Part shown: in pieces, positions 45,273 through 54,911 of the stretch | How positions within the stretch are numbered: position 1 is the first letter of the stretch | Layout of the letters: each line of letters opens with the position of its first letter | DNA from: Lactobacillus sp. PV034 | GTDB taxonomy: Bacteria > Bacillota > Bacilli > Lactobacillales > Lactobacillaceae | Direction: 5' to 3' | Length of the DNA: 64,000 bases | NCBI RefSeq assembly: GCF_014522305.1 | Contig: NZ_CP041982.1 | Span: 1,121,001-1,185,000, forward strand | The notes under the pieces: generated by a model | The model's input: only the letters and a program-made list of their open reading frames with translations | Database searches by the model: none | What the model was told of the DNA's origin: nothing | Position numbers and translations under genes: made by a program

Positions 45273-48101
45273 CTACTCATCTAACAATAAAGCATACATT
45301 TGACTAGCCAGCGGTGTGGTTAATCTGAGATTCATCCCCACTGCTGGCTTTTTCTTACTGCCAATTAGTTCTTCTTTTACAGAATCTTTTTGAATAGTAG
45401 CTGGACCTAAATAGAAAAAATCTTTCCCTGCCGCATCACTTCGCTTCACAAATAATTCTAATCTCATCTTCGGTTCAAGCAATCTTTTGACTTCATCAGA
45501 ATCAAGATGGCGTGGCGTGCGTGTATACCAGCGCAAACTACGACCGTCTTCAAAGGTATTTTGATAAATTGCGTTGCGTTTTTTATCCGAATCCTTTTTA
45601 TAAGTAATAAAAATCGGGGTAACTTTTTCATCAACACGATAGCCATACATTGGTGCGCTGACATCTAAAGGCCAATTAAGCAGACGACAAACATCTTTAC
45701 GATCATATTTTTGATAAAGCGTAAATTGTGTCTGCCCATCATATTCCTGGTTTAACTTAAGTCCCACTTCAATTGCGTCTCTAAATAGTTGTACAAAATC
45801 AGAATTTTTAAGACTATGCTTAATTGTTTCATTCAGCTCATATTTATCTTCATTAAATGAGACAAGTGCTTGCTTACCATATTGTTCCTTCTTAGTTGTC
45901 TCACCTGCTTTCACATCAAAAAATGCCAAACTTAGAATTTTTTCAATTGAATCAATTACCTCATCATCAATGTAAGCACCATTTTTGGCTAAATTTGTAA
46001 GATACGTTTCACGTGAAACTTGATTATTTTCTAACAGTAATTTTAACAAGATTAACTCATGTGGTCGTTTACCCAAAGCAAGTTCTTTAGTTACAAACGA
46101 GAGTACTTGCTTTTCATATTCGGTTAATTGAACTCTTTCTCCCATTTTCATCAAAAAGTCAGCATAGGAATTTAAAGCTTTATTTTTAATCAAAACAGTT
46201 GGGCTAGTTGAACCATATTTTGCAAAATCCATTAAATAAGGAATACGACCAATTTTATTCTTAAGGTCCTTGTAAGAAGCACGCAATTCTTTCATGCTAT
46301 CAAGTTTAACTTGATCAAGTGAGGCTAGAATTTTTTCACTAGCAATCTTCGAAAAGTTAATTGTTGAAACACCAATAACTTCTGGCAGCTTAACCTCAGC
46401 CCGAGTTCTATCTTTATCCCTACTATTATCATTATTTAATGCCAACGGAATTAAATAGTTATTCTTATAATTACCAATGAAGTCAATTACCGTAACATAA
46501 TCCTTACCAGGATATTTACGCAGCCCGCGCCCAAGTTGCTGAATAAAAACAATACTTGATTGCGTATTACGCAACATCACAATTTGATTAAGTGCGGGAA
46601 TATCTACACCCTCATTGAAGAGGTCTACAGTAAAAATATATTCTAAATCTCCTACCTCTAATTGCTTGACGACTTCTTGCCGTTTCTTTTCACTATCTTG
46701 ATTAGTTAAGGCTTTTGCAGGATGTCCCTTTTTAGTAAATATATTAGCTAATTCTTTAGCTTCATCTTGACGACTACAAAAAACTAGTCCCTTCGCCTGC
46801 TTACCACAATAACCATAATAAGCTAGTTCTTTTAAAACATAATCAACTCGGGCTTGAGCCGTCAAGCGACTCAAGTTACTAGTTTCATCAATTACTTCAC
46901 CATCTTGTTCATAGTCTTGGACACCAACATAGTGAAATGGCGCCAGCATTTTATCTTCTAAGGCATCTTGCAGCCGAACTTCATAGGCTAAATTATAATC
47001 AAAGATTTGATAGACATCTTGTTCGTCCATTCGTTCTGGTGTAGCCGTCATCCCCAGCAAAAATTCTGGTTTAAAGTAATTGATGATTTTTTGATAAGAA
47101 GGTGCCGCTGCCCGGTGAGCTTCATCAATCAAAATATAATCGAAGCTATCTTGGTCTAATTTAGCTAAAACATTTTCTTGACTCAAAGTTTGGACGGTCG
47201 CAAATAAATATTTTTTATCTAAATCATGATGATGACCGGACAAAACTCCATAATCTTTACGGTCACCACCAATTACCTGGTAAAAACTTTCCATGGCTTT
47301 CTTAGCAATTTGTTCACGGTGCACCACATAGATGAATTTTTGGGGCTTAAAGTCTTTTACTGCAAATGCACCTAAATATGTTTTCCCCGTTCCTGTAGCA
47401 GAAACAACCAAGCCTCTTTTTTCTTTTGCCTTAACTAGACCATTTAGTTCCTTTAAGGCAGCTGCTTGCATTTGATTAGGTCTAATTTCTTTTGTAGGTA
47501 CCAAAACCTCTTTCTTAGCAACTGGTCTACTCCAATTTTGACGATAAATTTCAATCCAGTCTTTTGTCAAAGGCTGACTATCTTTTTCCAATTCCTTAAT
47601 TTGCTTTTTAATTGTCTGGGTTAAAGCTGCATTTGACTTAGTACTTACCTTTAACGCCCATTCATAATTAGCTAATAAGGCATTCCGAGTAAAATTAGGG
47701 CTCCCAATGATTAAAGTTTCGTAATCTTCATGATCAAAAAGATAACCTTTGGCATGAAAGCCATCTCTTTGACTGAGCTTCACTTCCAAATTTGGAATTT
47801 TTAACAGCTCTTCAAAAACTACGGGATCATTAAAGTTTAAATAATCGCTAGTAATTAAAGTACCACTTCTTCCCTGCTTGGCTAGATCAGCCATTACAAC
47901 TTTAAATGGCACTAACATATCACGAGTCACAAAAGCAACAGCCCAGGTAAAATGTTTGGCACTTAATAATTCTTGTCTCAGAGTAAACCAAATTTTTTCT
48001 TGGTCATTATTTGATAATAATTTAGGCCCATATAATTCATGTCCCTGATAATTTTGGTCATAAAAGCCATTTAAGATTGCTTCTTGAACTGGATCTTTCA
48101 C
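45273..48101 (-). CDS. PLD-nuclease/SF2 helicase fusion (DUF3427 type)
   Basis: A protein of 942 residues. N-terminal phospholipase D-like domain with H116-A-K118 and GSPNFTRNAL (133-142); SF2 helicase core with Walker A SATGTGKT (234-241), DEAH (326-329), TATPERMD and motif VI QQLGRGLRKYPGKD; C-terminal DUF3427-like region including NFSKIASEKILASLD and SWEQUENCE-poor basic segments to the end. Starts with GTG at 48101, 10 bases after AAGGAAG. Such proteins are widespread in Firmicutes; a role in DNA repair or phage defence is suspected but not shown. Confidence 0.88.
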   Translation of the reverse strand: MKDPVQEAILNGFYDQNYQGHELYGPKLLSNNDQEKIWFTLRQELLSAKHFTWAVAFVTRDMLVPFKVVMADLAKQGRSGTLITSDYLNFNDPVVFEELLKIPNLEVKLSQRDGFHAKGYLFDHEDYETLIIGSPNFTRNALLANYEWALKVSTKSNAALTQTIKKQIKELEKDSQPLTKDWIEIYRQNWSRPVAKKEVLVPTKEIRPNQMQAAALKELNGLVKAKEKRGLVVSATGTGKTYLGAFAVKDFKPQKFIYVVHREQIAKKAMESFYQVIGGDRKDYGVLSGHHHDLDKKYLFATVQTLSQENVLAKLDQDSFDYILIDEAHRAAAPSYQKIINYFKPEFLLGMTATPERMDEQDVYQIFDYNLAYEVRLQDALEDKMLAPFHYVGVQDYEQDGEVIDETSNLSRLTAQARVDYVLKELAYYGYCGKQAKGLVFCSRQDEAKELANIFTKKGHPAKALTNQDSEKKRQEVVKQLEVGDLEYIFTVDLFNEGVDIPALNQIVMLRNTQSSIVFIQQLGRGLRKYPGKDYVTVIDFIGNYKNNYLIPLALNNDNSRDKDRTRAEVKLPEVIGVSTINFSKIASEKILASLDQVKLDSMKELRASYKDLKNKIGRIPYLMDFAKYGSTSPTVLIKNKALNSYADFLMKMGERVQLTEYEKQVLSFVTKELALGKRPHELILLKLLLENNQVSRETYLTNLAKNGAYIDDEVIDSIEKILSLAFFDVKAGETTKKEQYGKQALVSFNEDKYELNETIKHSLKNSDFVQLFRDAIEVGLKLNQEYDGQTQFTLYQKYDRKDVCRLLNWPLDVSAPMYGYRVDEKVTPIFITYKKDSDKKRNAIYQNTFEDGRSLRWYTRTPRHLDSDEVKRLLEPKMRLELFVKRSDAAGKDFFYLGPATIQKDSVKEELIGSKKKPAVGMNLRLTTPLASQMYALLLDE

Positions 48102-48123
48102 TACTTATCACTTCCTTAAATTA

Positions 48124-48156
48124 AAAAAACCTCGAAATTCATTTGAATTCCGAGGC
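48124..48156 (-). terminator. Terminator of the Atg22-like MFS gene
   Basis: CCTCGAAATTC/GAATTCCGAGG stem (48130-48155) followed on the minus strand by T7. Confidence 0.8.
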
Positions 48157-48226
48157 CCACATGAAGTTCTACCAACTTTTGCTTGTATTATACTCCTAAT
48201 TTATTTTGATAACTTTTAAGAAGTCA

Positions 48227-49477
48227 TTAATTTTTTTCTTTTCTTAAAGGCATTGTCATAAAGAAAATTAAGCCAATTAAAAATAGAATACTCAATGAAG
48301 CGGCACCAACAGTTGATTTACCCGTCCACTGGGTTACAATTCCTACAATAACCGGACCTAAGATAGCTGAAAATTTTCCTAATATATTATAAAAGCCGTA
48401 AAATTCACTACTTTCATCTTTAGGGACCAAACGACCAAAATATGATCTACTTAATGCCTGAATTCCGCCTTGACTTGTTCCAACTAAGATTGCCAAAATC
48501 CAAAAGTCACGCAAACTATGCAAGTTTAAAGCATACAAACAAATCCCTAAATAAATGATAATTCCCATCATGATCGTATAACGTGTAGAAATTTTGTTGG
48601 CTAGCCAACCATAAAGAATTGAAAAGGGAAAGGCAATTAGCTGCACTACTAAAAGCACCAACATCAGATCAGTGGTCTTGATCCCAAGGTCAGTTCCAAT
48701 CACTGTTGCCATTGTAAAAATCGTATCTACCCCATCAATATAGAAGAAGTAAGCTACTAAAAACCACACTAACTGACGATAATTATTTAAATGTTGGATA
48801 GTGAGTTTCAAACGACGCAAGCTATCTTTTAAAGGATTAGCAGTTGCTGCCACACTATAAACTTGCTTTCCATGGCACATCAGTGGCCACGCAAAAATAA
48901 TCCACCAAACTGCTGCCAAGAGAAAACTAAATTTAGCGACACCATAACTATCCAGCAGACCATTAAAACCATGACTTAACTGCGCTGCCAAAAAAATGAT
49001 AAAGGCCAGCACACCACCTAGATAGCCCATCCCATAACCATAAGAAGAGACCCGATCCATCTGCTTATCATTGGCCACATCAGTTAGAAAGCTATCATAA
49101 AATAAATTTCCTCCTGAATAACCAATTAGTGAGCCAATATAAATTACTAGGAGCCATAACCATTGCCCAGTTGGCACCAAGGCTAAAGCAAAAGTTAAAG
49201 CAATTCCAAGACCTGTAAAAATATTTAACCAACGCTTTTTAGCATGTGGGTAATCGGCCAGAGCCCCAAGCAACGGTGCTAGAACTGACACAATTAAAGT
49301 ACCAAAACTATTGGCATAACCCCAATAAGCAGTGGAATTAGCAGCACTTAACCCAGCATTCTTGGCGACTGCCTTAAAATATACGGGTAAAACTGCCGTT
49401 ACGACAACAATACCATATCCAGAATTTGCCCAATCATAAAAAATCCATTGCCATTGTTGTTTTGTAAGTTTCTTCAT
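48227..49477 (-). CDS. MFS transporter, UMF1/Atg22-like
   Basis: A protein of 416 residues. The start KQQWQWIFYDWANSGYGIVV is the hallmark of the UMF1/Atg22 group of MFS permeases (often amino-acid effluxers). About 12 hydrophobic segments, and LLGALADYPHAKKRWL as motif A. It lies 21 bases downstream of the phosphodiesterase gene and is probably in one operon with it. A weak ribosome site (CGGAT) precedes the ATG. Confidence 0.85.
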   Translation of the reverse strand: MKKLTKQQWQWIFYDWANSGYGIVVVTAVLPVYFKAVAKNAGLSAANSTAYWGYANSFGTLIVSVLAPLLGALADYPHAKKRWLNIFTGLGIALTFALALVPTGQWLWLLVIYIGSLIGYSGGNLFYDSFLTDVANDKQMDRVSSYGYGMGYLGGVLAFIIFLAAQLSHGFNGLLDSYGVAKFSFLLAAVWWIIFAWPLMCHGKQVYSVAATANPLKDSLRRLKLTIQHLNNYRQLVWFLVAYFFYIDGVDTIFTMATVIGTDLGIKTTDLMLVLLVVQLIAFPFSILYGWLANKISTRYTIMMGIIIYLGICLYALNLHSLRDFWILAILVGTSQGGIQALSRSYFGRLVPKDESSEFYGFYNILGKFSAILGPVIVGIVTQWTGKSTVGAASLSILFLIGLIFFMTMPLRKEKN

Positions 49478-49498
49478 TCTTAATATCCGATCTTAATT

Positions 49499-50791
49499 TT
49501 ATTTTTTGAGTACTTCTTTAATTTTTTTACCCGCAATGGGCTCAGGAAATTTAAGGTTTAATAAACGAGCTAACGTTGGAGCTTCATTTACCATTGCTGA
49601 TTTTTCAACTGTAATACCTGACTTTACATCAGGTCCAAAGAAAATTGCAGAAGTATAATAATCTGGTTCATTAGGATCAAAGCCATGCATCCCGCGATAA
49701 CGATTAGGTTCATCTAAAGTTGCTGGATCCACCTCTTCTACAACTGCTGGGCGATTAACTTCATCAGTGAAATAGTAGCCAGGTTTAGCTGCAACTAAAA
49801 AGGCACAATGTGGATCTGCCCCGCGCGCAATGGCTTCTTTTTGATCATAAATCGCTTTAATTCCTTCCACATGTGCAAAACTTTCTTTCACTTTTGCCAG
49901 GTCAACTTTTCCACATGTGTATATGTAAGTTTCACCATCGCAATTTTTGGCCGTCACTTGCCAATTCTTTTTAAACGTTGTTTTCCTAGGAATTCCCTCA
50001 AGCCAACCATGTTGTTCAAAGATCATATTCAAGTGGATCATTTTTTTGACATCAATTTGATAATGGTCACCAACAATGACAAAATTAGTATGCTCATAAG
50101 TCCCAGCACTCTTTGTTGCGGCAATTATTTGTGCAATACGTTTATCTTGGCGTCCCCAAGCTGCTCTAGCTTCGGGAGAATTAACTCCATAACGGTGGCG
50201 CATACTATCCATGTCTACCAAGTGAAGCAACATCAAATCCGGCTGTTTATTTTTTAAGGTATCAACTGCACAAGCAGTAATAAAGTCATCACGCCAAGGT
50301 TGCTTTATTCCTTTTAACATATGACCATATTTTTTATTCATGTCATAGATAAATTTAGGCGAACTAGATTTCAACGATACTAAAACTTGATTACTCCAGG
50401 GACGATTTGAAAAAATTTCAGCTAAATTATAATCAATCTTGCTTGAACCGGTTACTGGCCAAAGAAGGGCAGCAGTTTTTAGCCCCTTTTCATGAGCTAG
50501 GTCATAAAGTGTTGGAACTTTGATATAGCGACGATACCAGAGCCAGTCTGGACTTTCCCGCTTTGGCTGAAGTTTCGTATTATTGATTACCCCATGAACT
50601 GCCGGATACTGGCCAGTGACAATGGTGGTATGAGAAGGATAAGTTAGTGTCGGAGAAACACCTTGAACTCTTTTTACCCAACTTCCCTGATCGCGTAACT
50701 TGGTTAATGTTGGAGCTAAATCGGTTTGTTCAGCTAAATCTTTATATCCCATTGCATCAATGGAAATTACAACTAATTTTCTTTGCGCCAT
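49499..50791 (-). CDS. Alkaline-phosphatase-like phosphodiesterase/pyrophosphatase
   Basis: A protein of 430 residues with the metal and nucleophile motifs of the type I phosphodiesterase/nucleotide pyrophosphatase family: VVISIDAMG (Asp near residue 12), TYPSHTTIVTGQYPAVHGV (Thr nucleophile), FVIVGDHYQ (Asp-His), and MHGFDP for the last metal His. No signal peptide is evident, so it is probably cytoplasmic. First gene of an operon with the Atg22-like transporter. Substrate not known. Confidence 0.87.
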   Translation of the reverse strand: MAQRKLVVISIDAMGYKDLAEQTDLAPTLTKLRDQGSWVKRVQGVSPTLTYPSHTTIVTGQYPAVHGVINNTKLQPKRESPDWLWYRRYIKVPTLYDLAHEKGLKTAALLWPVTGSSKIDYNLAEIFSNRPWSNQVLVSLKSSSPKFIYDMNKKYGHMLKGIKQPWRDDFITACAVDTLKNKQPDLMLLHLVDMDSMRHRYGVNSPEARAAWGRQDKRIAQIIAATKSAGTYEHTNFVIVGDHYQIDVKKMIHLNMIFEQHGWLEGIPRKTTFKKNWQVTAKNCDGETYIYTCGKVDLAKVKESFAHVEGIKAIYDQKEAIARGADPHCAFLVAAKPGYYFTDEVNRPAVVEEVDPATLDEPNRYRGMHGFDPNEPDYYTSAIFFGPDVKSGITVEKSAMVNEAPTLARLLNLKFPEPIAGKKIKEVLKK

Positions 50792-50885
50792 TGTTCTAAT
50801 TACTTTCTAAATAAGCTAGCTTTACTCATTTTAAACTAAAAAGCGCAAAAAAATAAGGCGATTTTCATCGTCTTATGGTCTATCT

Positions 50886-51713
50886 TTATAAATCAATTTC
50901 TAATAATAAAGGGGCATGATCTTTACGCTCCCCCGTATCTATCATTTCTGAACGCTTAACTGCATCCGCAATACGGTTAGAAACTAGATAATAATCAATC
51001 CGCCAGCCTGAATTATTGGCTTTACTGGTACGCACTCTTTGTGCCCACCAAGAATATACGCCCTCTACATTACCATGAACTTTACGGAAAGTATCGGTAA
51101 AACCTTTCGCTAGCAATGCTTCAAAGTCTTGACGCTCTTCATCAGTGAAGCCAGCATTATGATGGTTATTTTCGGGATGCTTTAAATCAATTTCTGTATG
51201 TGCCACGTTATAATCCCCGCTGGCAATAACCGGCTTTTCTTTATCAAGTTCTGCCAAATAATCGGCATACTGACGATCCCAACCTTGACGATCAGCCAAG
51301 CGTTTTAATTCATTCCCAGAATTTGGGGTATAAACTTGAGTGACAAATACTTCGGGAAATTCCATCGTAATAATACGGCCTTCATCATCCATCGTGTCAG
51401 GTGCATCAATTCGAGGATAAGTTACTTTAGGGTCATATTCTTTTTTATATAAAAACATAGTCCCAGCATAGCCCTTACGCGCTGGTTCTTCTGATGAACG
51501 CCAAACATAATCATAATCTGGAAAAAATTCTGCCAATTTTTCTTGGTGTTTTTTTGTTGGTCCAGTTGCCCTTAATTTTGTTTCTTGAATAGCGATAACA
51601 TCTGGATCATTTTCCTTGATTGTTTTTAAAACAACTCTAGTTTCTTGCGCGCGATTAGAATCACTAGTTAAGGCGGCATTTAAAGAATCAATATTCCATG
51701 AAATTAAGATCAT
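50886..51713 (-). CDS. exoA: Exodeoxyribonuclease III (AP endonuclease)
   Basis: A protein of 275 residues: MILISWNIDSLNA (Asn7-like), AIQETKL (metal Glu), YAGTMFLYKK, TQVYTPNSG, VIASGDYNVAHTEIDLKHP (Asp/Asn active site), GWRIDYYLVS and the final DHAPLLLEI with the catalytic His. It repairs abasic sites and 3' blocked ends. It is intact, while its tandem copy at 51747-52578 is frameshifted. Confidence 0.93.
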   Translation of the reverse strand: MILISWNIDSLNAALTSDSNRAQETRVVLKTIKENDPDVIAIQETKLRATGPTKKHQEKLAEFFPDYDYVWRSSEEPARKGYAGTMFLYKKEYDPKVTYPRIDAPDTMDDEGRIITMEFPEVFVTQVYTPNSGNELKRLADRQGWDRQYADYLAELDKEKPVIASGDYNVAHTEIDLKHPENNHHNAGFTDEERQDFEALLAKGFTDTFRKVHGNVEGVYSWWAQRVRTSKANNSGWRIDYYLVSNRIADAVKRSEMIDTGERKDHAPLLLEIDL

Positions 51714-51746
51714 TATCTTCTTTTCCTCTCCAATTATTTTTTAAAA

Positions 51747-52578
51747 TTATACCGTTAAATCTAATTCTAACAAAATTGGAGCATGATCTTTACGGGTGCC
51801 ACTATCTAATACTTCTGCTTTCTGAATCAAATCCTTAATACGATTAGAAACTAAAAAGTAATCAATTCGCCAACCCAAGTTATAAAGTTTGCTAGTTCTA
51901 ATGCGTTGATCCCACCAAGTATAGTCTCGTCCTTCGGGATGCTTAAAGCGATAAGTATCAGTAAAACCAGCATCAATTAGATTTTCAAAGTCTCTTCTTT
52001 CCGTTGGTGTAAAGCCAGCTGAAGTTTGATTTTTTTCAGGATGCTTTAAATCAACCATGCCATGGGCAACATTATAATCACCGCTAGCAATAACAGGTTT
52101 TTCAGCATCTAATTTTTTCAGATATTCACAATATTTTTTATCCCAAGCTTCACGTGCTTCTAAGCGCGCTAATTTACTACCAGAATTGGGCGTATAAACT
52201 TGGGTAACATAAAATTTACCAAAATCTAGCGTGATAATTCTTCCTTCATCATCCATTGTTTTCCGGCGCATCAATTCGAGGATAAAGAACTTCAGGATCG
52301 TATTCTTTCTTATATAAAAACATTGTTCCTGAATAACTTTTTTTAGCCGGTTCTTCGGACGAACGCCAGACATATTTATAATCAGGAAAAATTTCCGTTA
52401 ATTTTTCAATTTGTTTTGGAGTTGGGCCAGTAGGACGTAACTTTGTTTCTTGAATTGCAATCACATCAGCATTTTTTTCTTTGATTGTCTGCAAAACTTC
52501 GCGTGTTTCTTGGGCTCTACTTGAATCACTAGTTAAGGCGGCATTTAAAGAATCAATATTCCACGAAATAAAAATCAT
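51747..52578 (-). pseudogene. Second exodeoxyribonuclease III copy, frameshifted
   Basis: Homologous to the downstream exoA over its whole length. The first part (from ATG 52578, MIFISWNIDSLNAALTSDSS) runs to YPRIDAPENNG and stops. The +1 frame then continues TMDDEGRIITLDF to the end DHAPILLELDL with all later active-site motifs. The break is at GGAAAACAATGG: four A (52259-52262) where three would restore GAA-ACA-ATG-GAT, coding for the E-T-M-D expected by comparison with the intact copy. Either a recent null mutation, a phase-variable tract or a sequence error. Confidence 0.85.
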
Positions 52579-52643
52579 CTTATCATTTTCCTTCAATAAC
52601 TTACTCTTTCACTCTTATCTTACTCCTAACTTATCAAAACATA

Positions 52644-52668
52644 GAAAAAGCAGCCCTTGCGGACTGCC
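52644..52668 (-). terminator. Terminator of the GlsB/YeaQ-like gene
   Basis: GCAGCC/GGACTGC stem with four-base loop followed on the minus strand by T5. Confidence 0.65.
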
Positions 52669-52724
52669 GTTTATTTTTTGGAGTTTTATTTGAATTTTAG
52701 AATATATCTAATTATTACTTTTTA

Positions 52725-52985
52725 CTAAGCCTCTTTACCATGAATCATTGAAAGAACCCAGGAAACAATAATTACCAAAATAATTGCGCCTAGTAAGGAA
52801 GGGATAATTGCCATACCTGCTAGTTGTGGGCCCCATGCTCCCAAAAGTCCTTCACCAATTGATGATCCTACTAAACCGGCAATAATATTTAAGATCCAGT
52901 TCATTGAACCACCTTTGTGTGTAATTGCGCCTGCAATTAAACCGATAATTCCACCTACTATTAAAACCCATAACCAGTGCAACAT
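52725..52985 (-). CDS. GlsB/YeaQ/YmgE-family membrane stress protein
   Basis: A protein of 86 residues with three hydrophobic segments rich in Gly and Ala and the typical start (WLWVLIVGGIIGLIAGAITH, then NIIAGLVGSSIGEGLLG). This family of transglycosylase-associated proteins is tied to general stress. Strong site AAAAGGAGG before ATG 52985. A CsbD-like stress gene lies next to it. Confidence 0.88.
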   Translation of the reverse strand: MLHWLWVLIVGGIIGLIAGAITHKGGSMNWILNIIAGLVGSSIGEGLLGAWGPQLAGMAIIPSLLGAIILVIIVSWVLSMIHGKEA

Positions 52986-53093
52986 AATTGTGCGCCTCCT
53001 TTTAAAATATTGATATTAAGTTAAATTTGTATTTTATATTTATTCAGATATTAAGATTAATAAAACTAAGTTAGTAAGTTAAGATTAATTATT

Positions 53094-53267
53094 TTAATTT
53101 TTATCTTTTACATCATCAATTACCTTATTAACTTTATCAGTAGCTTTGCCTTTGGCTCCTTGAGCCTTGCCTTCAAGTTCACGAGCTTTATCTCCCGTAA
53201 TCTTGCCTTCAATCTCCTTAAGCTTGCCTTCGACTTTGTCTTTTAGACCATGTTTATCATTTGTCAT
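53094..53267 (-). CDS. CsbD-like stress protein (57 residues)
   Basis: The reverse strand from ATG 53267 reads MTNDKHGLKDKVEGKLKEIE, then GKITGDKARELEGKAQGAKG and a Lys/Asp-rich end, stopping at 53094. The K-x-x-G-x-x-K-E-x-x-G-x-x-T-x-D pattern is that of CsbD proteins (sigma-B regulon in Bacillus). It is strongly charged, without signal peptide. ATG preceded by AGAAAGGACGG. Upstream of and on the same strand as the GlsB-like gene, so the two may be co-expressed under stress. Confidence 0.9.
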   Translation of the reverse strand: MTNDKHGLKDKVEGKLKEIEGKITGDKARELEGKAQGAKGKATDKVNKVIDDVKDKN

Positions 53268-53505
53268 AAATATATCCGTCCTTTCTGGATAGGTATAATT
53301 TAAGAAAATAAGCGATTGGCCAATCTAATTATTTTTCTTGTTATAATTATATTATCATTTACTTATATATGTGTCGATAAAAAGAGTGCTATAATTTAAT
53401 CTCTTAAGCTTTTCTTAATAAGTATTTACTCATTTTCAATAACGACCTATTGTATAATATAGAAGAGAAATATTTTGATAGTAATTTACCTAAAAGGAGA
53501 TTACA

Positions 53506-53697
53506 ATGTTTTCATTACTTTTAAGCCTCTTTATACTTTGGCTATTGATAAAATTAGGCTTTTCCCTTACTAAAGCCACAATTATTTTAATTGCAATTGG
53601 GATTGTAGCAATTTTTCTTTCTTACATTTTATTGCCCCTACTTGTCATCGTAGCCTTAGTTGGAATTGGGGCCTTATTATTCAATAATAATGACTAA
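53506..53697 (+). CDS. Small hydrophobic membrane protein (63 residues)
   Basis: ATG at 53506 with AAAAGGAG at ideal spacing. Nearly the whole protein is hydrophobic, with two or three helices (MFSLLLSLFILWLLIKLGFS and a second span up to FNNND). It is followed at once by a good terminator (53697-53730). No family recognised; it faces the CsbD and GlsB-like genes divergently, suggesting an envelope-stress role. Confidence 0.75.
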   Translation: MFSLLLSLFILWLLIKLGFSLTKATIILIAIGIVAIFLSYILLPLLVIVALVGIGALLFNNND

Positions 53698-53730
53698 CGG
53701 TTCTATTTTAATAGAATCGTTTTATTTTTT
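53697..53730 (+). terminator. Terminator of the 63-residue membrane protein gene
   Basis: ACGGTTCTAT/ATAGAATCGT stem with T-rich tail. Confidence 0.75.
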
Positions 53731-53846
53731 ATTAAATTAAATTTAATATTTAGCTTAAATTTTGACAGTTTTTTTGCCCTAAATTAGACTAAAGATAAGT
53801 ATTTAAATTTTCAAATATATAATTTTATAACTTCAAGGAGTTTATT

Positions 53847-54683
53847 ATGACAACAAGAATTATCACAGATTCAAGTGCAAATTTTTATGACAAAAACATC
53901 GATGGCGTTGAACACATCAGTGTGCCTCTTTCATTAAGAGTCGATGATAAAGAGTGGACAGATGATGAAAAACTTGATCTAACAGCTTTTCAAGCAGCCT
54001 TAAAAGCTACTGATGATAAATCAACTTCTTCTTGTCCTAACCTAAATGCATGGCTTGACGCTTATCGTGGCGCTGACGAAATTTTTGTTATTACAATTAC
54101 CAGTGCCTTATCTGGAAGCTACAACGCGGCAGTCCAAGCAGCAAAAATTTATCATGAAGAAGATCCTTCAGCTAAGATACTAGTCTTTGATTCACGTTCA
54201 GCAGGTCCTCAACTTCAACTTTTAGCTCGTAAAATTGCTAGTCTAGTTAATAAGGGATATTCTTTCGAAGAAATTGTTAAAGAGGCTGAAAGCTACCAAC
54301 ACCACATTGCTTTGATCTTTGCTTTGAAAGACTTAACCAATCTTGCAAACAACGGGCGTGTTTCTAACACCGTGGCTAAGATGGCTGGTTTATTAAGACT
54401 AAATATTATTGGAACTGCAAATAATAAAGGTGAATTCGAACTTGCCGGCAAGGCTCGTGGTGCCAAAAAAGCTCAAACTAAGATGCTTTCTGATATGATT
54501 AAAAATGGTTATATTGGCGGAAAAGTTCAAATCGATCAAGTAAATAATGTTGAAGGTGCCGAAGCTTTTAAGCAAGTAATCTTAGATAAATTTCCAGAAG
54601 CTGATGTACACATTGGTGAATGTGGCGGCTTATGTAGTTACTATGCTGAAGAAGGCGGCTTAATGGTTGGCTATGAAAAATAA
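53847..54683 (+). CDS. DegV family fatty-acid-binding protein
   Basis: A protein of 278 residues with DegV/FakB landmarks: RIITDSSANF, STSSCPN (the T-S-x-P region near residue 60), ITSALSGSYNAA and FDSRSAG. FakB-type proteins present exogenous fatty acids to a fatty-acid kinase. ATG follows TTCAAGGAG. A 48-codon ORF follows 23 bases downstream. Confidence 0.92.
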   Translation: MTTRIITDSSANFYDKNIDGVEHISVPLSLRVDDKEWTDDEKLDLTAFQAALKATDDKSTSSCPNLNAWLDAYRGADEIFVITITSALSGSYNAAVQAAKIYHEEDPSAKILVFDSRSAGPQLQLLARKIASLVNKGYSFEEIVKEAESYQHHIALIFALKDLTNLANNGRVSNTVAKMAGLLRLNIIGTANNKGEFELAGKARGAKKAQTKMLSDMIKNGYIGGKVQIDQVNNVEGAEAFKQVILDKFPEADVHIGECGGLCSYYAEEGGLMVGYEK

Positions 54684-54706
54684 TTAAAACGTAAAGCGAT
54701 AAAATT

Positions 54707-54853
54707 ATGAAACAAGCATTACACAATTTTTTAAAATTATTTGCCACTGATAAACCCCATTGTGTTTTACTACGCTTTAATCAGCATCTTCAAGATTTTG
54801 ATGATGGAGAAACTAAAAGTTTAAGTTCTCAAAAAAACAAAAAAGATAAATAG
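54707..54853 (+). CDS. Small hypothetical protein (48 residues)
   Basis: ATG at 54707, 23 bases after degV, reads MKQALHNFLKLFATDKPHCV and ends in a Lys/Ser-rich tail (SLSSQKNKKDK). The ribosome site (AAAGCGAT) is weak. It ends just before the bidirectional terminator at 54862-54911. Small size and weak start leave some doubt that it is made; if so it is co-transcribed with degV. Confidence 0.5.
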   Translation: MKQALHNFLKLFATDKPHCVLLRFNQHLQDFDDGETKSLSSQKNKKDK

Positions 54854-54861
54854 ATTTAAAT

Positions 54862-54911
54862 AAAAAGTCTTACTAAGATTGTTGTACTTCACATTCTTAG
54901 TAAGACTTTTT
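54862..54911. terminator. Bidirectional terminator between degV and the HAD phosphatase gene
   Basis: A 17-base stem, AAAAAGTCTTACTAAGA paired with TCTTAGTAAGACTTTTT, serves both convergent units. Confidence 0.85.
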
